Both the position numbers and the translations under genes were made by a program. The notes beneath the pieces are model-generated. The model was not told the origin of the DNA, made no database searches, and saw nothing but the letters and a program-made list of their open reading frames with translations. From contig CALLQC010000129.1 in NCBI GenBank assembly GCA_938015255.1, positions 1-39,998 of the forward strand: a DNA stretch of 39,998 nt, written 5' to 3'. Numbering within the stretch: position 1 is the stretch's first letter; each line of letters begins with the position of its first letter. Below, one piece after another: positions 33,750 to 39,998 of this stretch. The stretch comes from an uncultured Erythrobacter sp. (GTDB taxonomy: Bacteria > Pseudomonadota > Alphaproteobacteria > Sphingomonadales > Sphingomonadaceae).

Positions 33750-34877
33750 ATGAGTGACGTCCTTTCAGAGCACCTTTCCTATGTGTCGCTCTCGGGCAGG
33801 GCGAGCCTGTTTGAGCGGGCGATTGCATCCACTTTGAAAGAAGGCGACGTGGTCGCAGACCTGGGCTGCGGTGTGGCCGTGCTGGGCCTGCAATGCCTGA
33901 AGGCCGGTGCAGCGCGCGTGTACGGCATCGATCGCAGTCAAGCGATCCACATCGCACGCGAAATGGCAGAGCGCTCGGGATTGCAAGACCGGTATCTCTG
34001 CGTTTCTGGCTCCACATCCGAAGTGGAACTGCCCGAACGTGTTGATATGCTGATTTGTGACCACATCGGCTTTTTCGGTTTCGACTATGGCATTGTGGAA
34101 ATGCTGCGGGATGCGGCGGAGCGGTTCCTCAAGCCCGGCGGCAAAATCATCCCGGACAGACTGAACCTGACAGTGGCCGGCGTGCATTCCGATGAATGCC
34201 GCCAATTGGTGACAGGCTGGACCGAAGCAGACGTTCCCGTTCAGCTGCACTGGATCGCTGACAAAGCGGCCAACACCAGACATTCGCGCAGTCTTGACGC
34301 ATCTGACCTGTGCACCGGTCCGGCCAAACTGGGTCATATCGAATTGGGTTCTGAAGGACCGGATCTGTACTCATTCACCGGAGAAATCGTCGCCGAGCGC
34401 AAAGTTCGTTTCGATGGACTGGCCGGTTGGTTTGATGCGCATTTGGGCGGAGATGTGTGGATGACAAACTCGCCGCTAAGCAATCAATCGATCGGCCGGC
34501 CACAGGCTTTTCTGCCCGTCACCGATCCCTTCGATGTGCAGGCCGGAGACAGGATCGGGATAAAGCTGCGCGCCCGGTATGAAGGGGATTTGATAGTCTG
34601 GAGCGTCCAGCCTCCAAACGGATTACCCCAGCAGGAAATGTCCACCTGGGCGAGCATGGCGCTTACCCCGGATGATCTTTCCTGTTTGCCCGATGCGCCG
34701 GTTTCGCCCTCGGCAAGGGGTCTGGCGGCAAAGCGTATCCTCGCCCTGCTAGACGGAACGCGGACGGCTGTAGACATCGAGCAGATTATCGGCCGCGAAT
34801 TTCCGGAAGTCTTCCCCACCGCGGCGGCCACACGCCAATTCGTGCGCCGCAGCCTGGCGCGGTATATCGAGAAATGA
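33750..34877 (+). CDS. PRMT-like methyltransferase with C-terminal PqqD-like domain
   Basis: The 375-residue protein has a class I SAM domain with ADLGCGVAVLGLQCLKAGAA (motif I, residues 36-55) and VYGIDRS. Its CDHIGFFGFDYGIVEML (103-119) corresponds to the PRMT double-E loop, but the first Glu is Asp and the second is not conserved. FLKPGGKIIPDR is PRMT-like, and the place of the usual THW loop holds SIGRPQ. The last 55 residues (AAKRILALLDGTRTAVDIEQ onwards) look like a PqqD/winged-helix unit. It lies between precursor A2 and the kinase, with an ATGA overlap to the latter. It probably methylates the peptide (Arg10 of the core is the only Arg) or acts on a carboxylate. Target unproven. Confidence 0.75.
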   Translation: MSDVLSEHLSYVSLSGRASLFERAIASTLKEGDVVADLGCGVAVLGLQCLKAGAARVYGIDRSQAIHIAREMAERSGLQDRYLCVSGSTSEVELPERVDMLICDHIGFFGFDYGIVEMLRDAAERFLKPGGKIIPDRLNLTVAGVHSDECRQLVTGWTEADVPVQLHWIADKAANTRHSRSLDASDLCTGPAKLGHIELGSEGPDLYSFTGEIVAERKVRFDGLAGWFDAHLGGDVWMTNSPLSNQSIGRPQAFLPVTDPFDVQAGDRIGIKLRARYEGDLIVWSVQPPNGLPQQEMSTWASMALTPDDLSCLPDAPVSPSARGLAAKRILALLDGTRTAVDIEQIIGREFPEVFPTAAATRQFVRRSLARYIEK

Positions 34878-35728
34878 GCGCGCTTATGCTGCGCCCGGCC
34901 AGGCCGCAGGCCGAGCTTGATCAGGAACCATACGATCGCTGGATATTGCCGGATGGCCGCCACAAGGCCGAGTTTCGGCGGGATGGCGATGGCTTTATTG
35001 TTCGCTTTCTGGATGAGGCCGATTTCATAATTGATCGCGCGGGCGATGCAGTTGCGGCCTATCCGGTGCCGGGTTTCCCTGTTCGGCAGGTTGAAACTCT
35101 GTTTGCAAATGCAATCGAGCCGCTTCTGGGAAACCATGAAGGCGGGCTTTTCCTTCATGGTAGCGCCGTTGTCGGTGAGCGCGCTGCGATTGCTTTTCTG
35201 GGAGCATCGCACTCCGGAAAAACAACCCTCGCAGCGGCTTTCGCGCGTGCTGGTCATGAGGTTTTGACGGAGGATGTGATAGAGTTGCTGCCCGCCGGCG
35301 GCACATACCAATTGTTACCGAAAGCCTCACCGCTTCGGCTGTTCAGCGATAGTGCAGAGGCGCTGTATGGTGGGCAGGCCAGTGGACGGAATGAAAAGTC
35401 CGAGATCGGCATTGCTGAGGGCGTCCTTTTTGCCAGCAAACCTTGCACGCTATCGATGATTTACCTGCTTGGGGCGGAGCCAACCGAAGAGATTTCCATC
35501 GAGCAGGTCGATCAGCGCACGGCGCTTACTTGCTTGCTACAGCAATCCTTTATTCTCGACGTGGAGGATAAGCATCGGTTGAAAAACCATTTCGATAGGC
35601 TTGCCGGACTGGCAGCCCGCGTTCCGTGCGCCCTGCTTAATTTCCCGCGAGACTATTCGGTTTTGCCTGAGGTGCTCAGCGCGGTTACAGAGCATTTGGA
35701 AGGCTTAGAGAATAATGATGACGCTTGA
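34874..35728 (+). CDS. HPr-kinase-like protein (K2)
   Basis: The 284-residue protein has the family strand GLFLHGSAVV and the P-loop LGASHSGKTTLAAAFARAGH (Walker A at 110-118), followed by VLTEDVIELL, the acidic motif after the P-loop. It resembles HPrK-related kinases associated with PqqD-like chaperones. Unlike in cluster 1, the precursor A2 does not end in Ser, so any phosphorylation would target Ser2, Thr12 or Thr14 of the core, the leader or another partner. The ATG overlaps the methyltransferase stop and its end overlaps the next B1-like gene by 14 bases, so these three are co-translated. Confidence 0.85.
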   Translation: MSALMLRPARPQAELDQEPYDRWILPDGRHKAEFRRDGDGFIVRFLDEADFIIDRAGDAVAAYPVPGFPVRQVETLFANAIEPLLGNHEGGLFLHGSAVVGERAAIAFLGASHSGKTTLAAAFARAGHEVLTEDVIELLPAGGTYQLLPKASPLRLFSDSAEALYGGQASGRNEKSEIGIAEGVLFASKPCTLSMIYLLGAEPTEEISIEQVDQRTALTCLLQQSFILDVEDKHRLKNHFDRLAGLAARVPCALLNFPRDYSVLPEVLSAVTEHLEGLENNDDA

Positions 35729-35996
35729 AGAGAAACTGGTTGCTCTGGATGATGTGGTCGGACGGGAAGTCGGCGGTGAGATGGTCCTGCTCAATCTCCA
35801 TACGGGGTATTATTTCGGGCTCGACGGGGTTGGCGCTCGGGCATGGGAACTGCTGTCGAGCGATGCGCACACCCTAACAGAGATCAGCGATGTGATTGAA
35901 GCGGAATATGACGCGCCGCGCGAAAAGATTGAGGCCGATCTTCTGGCGCTGGCGGACGAGCTTCTTAAAAAGGAGCTTATTGCCAAGGCGGACTGA
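35715..35996 (+). CDS. Lasso B1-like protein (PqqD family), cluster 2
   Basis: The 93-residue protein shows VALDDVVGREVGGEMVLLNL, HTGYYFGLDGVGARAWELL, then ISDVIEAEYDAPREKIEADL and a C-terminal helix. This is a complete PqqD/RRE fold. A Met-Met start allows ATG 35715 or 35718. It would bind the YETPKL motif of precursor A2. It is the last gene of the plus-strand run. It ends eight bases before the convergent nucleotidyltransferase gene N2. No B2 peptidase or ABC exporter follows. Confidence 0.9.
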   Translation: MMTLEEKLVALDDVVGREVGGEMVLLNLHTGYYFGLDGVGARAWELLSSDAHTLTEISDVIEAEYDAPREKIEADLLALADELLKKELIAKAD

Positions 35997-36004
35997 GTTT
36001 CACA

Positions 36005-37174
36005 TTAGGCATTACGGCCAGAAACCATTTTTCGCACGGTATCAAGCAGGCGTTTTCCTCGCAGATAACCCAGTGATCTTGATCGCAATGCGGGATATTT
36101 CGCGCGAAGAAAATCCGGTCCGGGCCAAAGGTGCTGCCTCAGCAACCCCAGCCGTACAGAGCTGCTGCTTGCCTCTGCATAATCCTGCCAGAACCGTGTT
36201 CGGGCAGATCTTGTGGTGAAGTATGAGGTGATCGGCTCACTATCCGGGTTGCTTTTGACAAGGGCTGATCGAACTTCTGCAGGATAATCCAGTCCCACCG
36301 ACTGGTCTGCGAAATCGAGGGCATCAGCCACCAGCAATGATGCACCGACACTGCGGGCAATACTGATCAGGTCATCCCAATCGCCGCCGCTGAAAGATTG
36401 GGTCAAAAGGTACAGATCAACGGCCCAGATCAGCCTGTCGCCATCGCAAATGGTCTCACCGGCGGACAGGTATCCAAAGCGGGCATGGGCCGCGCGATTG
36501 ATGCAGATATGGATGACATTGTCGATCGGGCCGAACGCCCTGGCGGAAGGTGAAAGCCGTGGCAGGCTGACCGATCTAAAGCTAGGATGGTCCAGGTTGA
36601 GAGCCGCAGATACAGCTGGACTGGCGCTCAGATCCCAATGCACATCGACTTCATGCAGGAAACTTTTGCCCGCGCGAAGTGCCCAGCTTTCCTGCAAAGC
36701 GCGTTTGTCGCCTACGGGTTCAAAACCGCATTCCCGCAAGACATTGCGGGCTCTACCTTTGTTTTCCGCCGCGATGAGCAAATCTGTGTCACCGCGCCTG
36801 CGCACTGCCGGATTGCCATAGACCGAATATGCCAGCGCCGTGCCCTTCATCACAAATGAGGCGACGGAGCGGGCGTGCAAAGCTTCGATAAGAGTTGCGC
36901 TTGTTTGTGCGTGGCTTGCTTCCCATACAGCCTGCTGGCGGGCTTCGGATTGAATATGCCGGTGTATGCTTTCAGGCGCCCCAGCATCAGGCCAGCCACC
37001 TTCAAAAACCTCGCAGTCCACGAACAGAAGGGGGAGGCCGTGGAAATCGATGCGCCTTGCAATTGCCTGCTGCCGCTCTGCGAGCAGCGCGGGCCACTCC
37101 GGCGCGCGGGTGTGGCAAAGCGCGGCACGAACGCACGCAGCGAGGTATTGGTCGATTGACCGGTTGTCGTTCAT
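36005..37174 (-). CDS. Lasso-cluster nucleotidyltransferase family protein (N2)
   Basis: The 389-residue protein is of the same family as N1: VASFVMKGTALAYSVYGNP (Lys110-Gly111), then RRRGDTDLLIAAENKGRARN with DxD at residues 129-131. It is longer than N1 and differs strongly outside the motifs. It sits on the strand opposite the cluster 2 operon and is preceded by a 2OG-Fe(II) oxygenase gene 43 bases upstream, with which it forms a two-gene operon. N proteins in kinase-bearing lasso clusters are thought to modify a phosphorylated product. Here its target is unknown. Confidence 0.8.
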   Translation of the reverse strand: MNDNRSIDQYLAACVRAALCHTRAPEWPALLAERQQAIARRIDFHGLPLLFVDCEVFEGGWPDAGAPESIHRHIQSEARQQAVWEASHAQTSATLIEALHARSVASFVMKGTALAYSVYGNPAVRRRGDTDLLIAAENKGRARNVLRECGFEPVGDKRALQESWALRAGKSFLHEVDVHWDLSASPAVSAALNLDHPSFRSVSLPRLSPSARAFGPIDNVIHICINRAAHARFGYLSAGETICDGDRLIWAVDLYLLTQSFSGGDWDDLISIARSVGASLLVADALDFADQSVGLDYPAEVRSALVKSNPDSEPITSYFTTRSARTRFWQDYAEASSSSVRLGLLRQHLWPGPDFLRAKYPALRSRSLGYLRGKRLLDTVRKMVSGRNA

Positions 37175-37217
37175 CCTCGCGAATGGACTTGATAATGATC
37201 GCGGCGAAGGGTCACGG

Positions 37218-38000
37218 TCAGGTATACACTTTGCTTGCCGTTCGGGTGTCGGATCGCAGTCTGATCAGTTCAATTATCTGCTCATCATCCATTTGATCTT
37301 CCATCGGCGCGAACAGCGCCTTGCCGCGCGGGTCCGCATGCTTTGGTGCTGGCTGCAGATAATAAACCGCCAGAGACTTTCTTATCTCTCCATCCGGGCA
37401 ATCAAGCGGAGTAGGCAGCCCATGCCAACTGTCCTGCGTGGTGTCGAAAATAACCGCGCGATTGAAAACCGGCTCAATGGAACGGATCAAAGCGCCGGGT
37501 CGGTCGCGGCGATCACCTTTCTCCCAAAAGCCAAGTTGTCCCCCCCATTCGCTTTGCCAGTTGCTGTTCAGGTAAACGATAATGTTGAGCTTGCGCTGCA
37601 AGCCAAGTTTCGGGTGGAGGTTGTAATCGAGGTGAGGATTGAGTTTTCCGCCGCGTGCATGCGCGTGCCAGCCTCCGCCGTTCAGCCCTGGATCCGATCG
37701 CAGCCCGCGAAGCCCCAGTATTTGTCCGATTTTTGTGCAAAAAACCTCGGAATTGAGATAGCTAAAAGCCGAATAGGTCGCTTGGGGAAACAGGTTCCAG
37801 TTGTTGCAGGCGCGTTTGTATTCGATTGCGTTTTCATACTCATACCAGACATCGCAATCGTCGAACGAAGGGAATTCTGCTTCGAGAAGGCTCGCATGTT
37901 CCGCTGAGAAAAAATCATCGACCACGACATGATCGAACGGGCTTGCGCCGCTAAAGCGTGCCGCTGATGCCTCTAATGAATCGAAATTGACTATCATCAT
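37218..38000 (-). CDS. 2OG-Fe(II) oxygenase (prolyl-4-hydroxylase-like fold)
   Basis: The 260-residue protein has the complete facial triad and co-substrate site: LNPHLDYN (His123, Asp125), DSWHGLP (His193) and GEIRKSLAVYYL (Arg207 for 2-oxoglutarate). A HVVVDDFFSAEHASLLEAEF N-terminus is typical of the P4Hc branch. Such enzymes hydroxylate peptide, lipid or sugar substrates with O2 and 2-oxoglutarate. It is the first gene of the operon with N2, so the substrate may be the second lasso peptide or a sugar donor. ATG 38000 is followed at once by a second in-frame ATG at 37997. It differs in sequence from the oxygenase-like protein at 30755. Confidence 0.85.
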   Translation of the reverse strand: MMIVNFDSLEASAARFSGASPFDHVVVDDFFSAEHASLLEAEFPSFDDCDVWYEYENAIEYKRACNNWNLFPQATYSAFSYLNSEVFCTKIGQILGLRGLRSDPGLNGGGWHAHARGGKLNPHLDYNLHPKLGLQRKLNIIVYLNSNWQSEWGGQLGFWEKGDRRDRPGALIRSIEPVFNRAVIFDTTQDSWHGLPTPLDCPDGEIRKSLAVYYLQPAPKHADPRGKALFAPMEDQMDDEQIIELIRLRSDTRTASKVYT

Positions 38001-38076
38001 TCGCCCTTGGAAGCGTTACCCACTTGCTGTCGGTGTAACATCCCGAGCGTCCGGACCGCCAGCAGCAGAACCGATC

Positions 38077-38100
38077 TTTCAACGAACTCGGTCGTTGAAA
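38077..38100. promoter_or_regulatory. Perfect inverted repeat in divergent intergenic region
   Basis: TTTCAACGA (38077-38085) and TCGTTGAAA (38092-38100) form a perfect 9-bp inverted repeat with a six-base spacer. It sits 77 bases upstream of the oxygenase start on the minus strand and 110 bases before the methyltransferase at 38210. No T-run follows, so an operator for a dimeric regulator is more likely than a terminator. The remaining bases of 38001-38209 show nothing I can identify. Confidence 0.45.
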
Positions 38101-38209
38101 CGTGGGCTCGGGATTTGCGGATGCTTCTGCGCCCGCTGCCAAAGGAAATCGTGCCCAACTCGGCCCACTGGCTACCAATTGATCGCCCGAATGGTCATGG
38201 TGATCCGGA

Positions 38210-38860
38210 ATGAGCGAACAGATGCCGGATACTTATCATTCCAATTTGCGCGAAGACATCGTGCCGTTTGTTTCGAAGAGCAAGCGCTTGCTTGATGTCG
38301 GGGGCGGCACAGGCGTAACCGCCCGCCATCTGAAAGACGTCGGTTTGGCAGAGGCTGCCGGCGTGCTCGATGCTGTTGCTCCCTATGATGATGCCGCACT
38401 CGATTTTGCGTCACGTGTGGATATTGAGAACCATGTCGCCCTAGCCGGGTTCCTTAAGGCGCATGGTCCATTCGATACGATCCTTTTCCTCGATGTCCTC
38501 GAACATCTCGTCGATCCTTGGGGGGCGCTCGATGTATTTTCACAGCATGTCGCCGATGGCGGCGTAATGATCGCCAGCATCCCCAATATCAGGCACATCT
38601 CTGTCCTTAAAAATCTCATTTTCAGGGGAGAATGGAATTATGTTGATGCCGGCTTGCTGGACCGGACGCATCTGAGATTTTTCGTGCGTGATACAGCGAT
38701 CAGTTTGATGGCACGCACGGGCTTCACCATCGAGAGGGTGGACGCAGCACCGATCTACCACGGCAAACACAGGATCTTGGACCGAATTTCATTCGGTGCG
38801 CTTAAAAACTTTCTGACGCTGCGGTACTATGTGGTCGCACGCAAGGTTGGCGGTGCATGA
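38210..38860 (+). CDS. Class I SAM-dependent methyltransferase (UbiG-like type)
   Basis: The 216-residue protein has the SAM-binding motif RLLDVGGGTGVTARHLKDVG (residues 26-45), FDTILFLDVLEHLVDPWGAL (motif II and the HLxDP segment of Methyltransf_23) and GVMIASIPNIRHISVLKNLI. The C-terminus LLDRTHLRFFVRDTAISLMA is typical of methyltransferases in O-antigen and capsule loci that methylate glycan termini. It starts at ATG 38210; a second ATG lies at 38222. It ends 31 bases before the flippase gene, so it more likely belongs to that next polysaccharide module than to the lasso cluster. Confidence 0.85.
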   Translation: MSEQMPDTYHSNLREDIVPFVSKSKRLLDVGGGTGVTARHLKDVGLAEAAGVLDAVAPYDDAALDFASRVDIENHVALAGFLKAHGPFDTILFLDVLEHLVDPWGALDVFSQHVADGGVMIASIPNIRHISVLKNLIFRGEWNYVDAGLLDRTHLRFFVRDTAISLMARTGFTIERVDAAPIYHGKHRILDRISFGALKNFLTLRYYVVARKVGGA

Positions 38861-38891
38861 CGGGATTTCCTTCTGACCCTGAAGGCGCGCT

Positions 38892-39998
38892 GTGAGGCTC
38901 GTCAAAAATACGCTCTACTCGGCTGCTGGCGCGGGAGTGCCATTGCTTGTCACAATCATAACCCTTCCAATGTTGATCGCTGAGATCGGGCTGGAGCGGT
39001 ATGGCGGATTGGCGATTGCCTGGCTTTTTCTCGGCTATTTCACGTCGGCAGATTTCGGTATCGGCAGGGCTGTCACCCAACGGGTCGCGTCGATCGCAAC
39101 GGCTGACAAGGATGCACGCGCAGCGGTGGTATGGACCGGCCTGATTACTCTCCTTGGCCTGTCGGTATTGCTGAGTGCAGGGCTTTACATCGCTGCATCG
39201 TGGTATTTTTCGGGCCTGTTTCAGGCTGGCGAAGACGTGCGGACAGAACTGGAAGCGTCGGTCTGGATGCTCGCGCTCAGTGCGCCGATCCTTGGATTGT
39301 TCGGGGTTCTTTCCGGTGCGCTGATGGGCGTGGAACGTTTTGCCCGGGTGTCGATCAGCGCGATCATTTCAAACACTTCAATGCAGCTCTTGCCGCTTGT
39401 CGCGGCGATTTGGTTCGGGCCCGATCTGCGCCTCCTGATTGCTGCCGCGCTTTTTGCCAAGTTGGCAGGTATCCTGTTGCTTGTCCTCCCGGTTGTCCGG
39501 CTGTTTTTGCTTGGCAGGTCATTGGCCTTTTCGGTGGCAGAGGCGCGCGTGCTTGGCCAGTTTGGAAGCTGGGTTTTCGTTAGCGTGCTCGTCGGCATGC
39601 TGATTGTCTATCTGGACCGATTGACGATCGGGGCGGTAGCAGGCGCTTTGGCGGCGGCAGCCTATGTCATCCCGTTCCAGATCGCTAACCGAACGATGCT
39701 TGTCCCATTCGCCTTCAGTCAGGCTCTGTTTCCACGCCTGGCGAGTGACGATGCTGCGCTCGCGGTATCCAGGGGGAAGGACGCCACCGTGCTGAATATG
39801 GCCGTGTACACGCCGATCACAATTCTCCTGATCGCAGGTGCAGAGCCGCTACTGGTGCTTTGGCTGGGGGCCGAACTCGACCCGCGATCAATTCTGGTGG
39901 GCCAGATCGTCATGACCGGTTGCTGGCTGAACGCTGCAAGCACGGTTGCGTTTTCGTTTCTGCAGGCCCGTGGCCAGCCCAAATTTGCGGCCGTGCTG
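38892..39998 (+). CDS. Wzx-type polysaccharide flippase, N-terminal part (cut by window edge)
   Basis: The frame runs open to the right edge and gives 369 residues of a polytopic MOP-superfamily protein. It starts at GTG 38892 (a stop at 38880 and no ATG in between), with GAAGG six bases ahead. The start VRLVKNTLYSAAGAGVPLLV, a FGIGRAVTQRVASIA segment and at least eight hydrophobic helices match O-antigen/exopolysaccharide flippases. About 100 residues are missing at the C-terminus. It differs from the flippase at 7621, which points to a second glycan pathway beginning here. Confidence 0.85.
   Translation, partial: MRLVKNTLYSAAGAGVPLLVTIITLPMLIAEIGLERYGGLAIAWLFLGYFTSADFGIGRAVTQRVASIATADKDARAAVVWTGLITLLGLSVLLSAGLYIAASWYFSGLFQAGEDVRTELEASVWMLALSAPILGLFGVLSGALMGVERFARVSISAIISNTSMQLLPLVAAIWFGPDLRLLIAAALFAKLAGILLLVLPVVRLFLLGRSLAFSVAEARVLGQFGSWVFVSVLVGMLIVYLDRLTIGAVAGALAAAAYVIPFQIANRTMLVPFAFSQALFPRLASDDAALAVSRGKDATVLNMAVYTPITILLIAGAEPLLVLWLGAELDPRSILVGQIVMTGCWLNAASTVAFSFLQARGQPKFAAVL

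Noticed and set aside
35997..37217. Possible hidden B2 peptidase in cluster 2
   Set aside because: No frame on either strand shows the Cys...HAW...D pattern. The space is filled by N2, whose own motifs are clear.
1..39998. tRNA, rRNA, CRISPR array, insertion sequence, integrase or prophage attachment site
   Set aside because: I looked for these and saw no tRNA-like cloverleaf, no regularly spaced direct repeats and no transposase or integrase motif.

Overview
The window reads as a chromosomal accessory region from an alphaproteobacterium, most likely a sphingomonad (Erythrobacteraceae/Sphingomonadaceae type). That placement is inferred from the moderate-high GC, the tightly overlapping genes, the style of the lasso-peptide genes and a gene-transfer-agent (GTA) head-spike pair. 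I could not search a database. I see no rRNA, tRNA, CRISPR array, insertion sequence or integrase. No stretch longer than 300 bases is without a gene.

Bases 1-20 kb are a cell-surface polysaccharide locus. It holds seven glycosyltransferases (one cut by the left edge), a Wzx-type flippase, a membrane acyltransferase, two sulfotransferase-like proteins, a GMC oxidoreductase, a Wza-like outer-membrane export lipoprotein and a Wzy-like polymerase. The likely product is an acylated, possibly sulfated capsule or exopolysaccharide. Inside this locus, on the opposite strand (12.2-14.0 kb), lie two overlapping genes that resemble a GTA/phage head-spike base protein (Rcc01079 family) and a spike fibre. 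A SleB-type cell-wall hydrolase is divergent from them. In Rhodobacter capsulatus the equivalent spike binds the capsule, so a capsule-binding device may be encoded within the capsule locus.

Bases 19.1-27.2 kb hold a complete lasso-peptide (RiPP) cluster. It contains a nucleotidyltransferase (N, divergent), precursor A1, a hairpin terminator/attenuator, RRE protein B1, leader peptidase B2, cyclase C, an HPr-kinase-like kinase, an ABC exporter and a translationally coupled glycosyltransferase. A1 has a predicted Ala1-Asp9 ring and ends in Ser, as in the phosphorylated lasso peptide paeninodin.

Bases 27.2-30.6 kb return to polysaccharide functions on the minus strand: an O-antigen ligase/polymerase, a secreted protein of unknown function, a GH16 glycanase and a small membrane protein.

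Bases 30.7-38.0 kb hold a second, differently built lasso-type cluster. It contains a 2OG-Fe(II) oxygenase-like protein, cyclase C2, precursor A2, a PRMT-like methyltransferase with a C-terminal PqqD-like domain, a second HPr-kinase-like protein and a second B1. A convergent minus-strand operon adds a second 2OG-Fe(II) oxygenase and a second nucleotidyltransferase. It has no B2 peptidase and no exporter. The two precursors share identically spaced leader motifs, so A2 may be processed by the B2 of the first cluster.

The window ends with a small methyltransferase and a second, truncated flippase, which mark another polysaccharide module.
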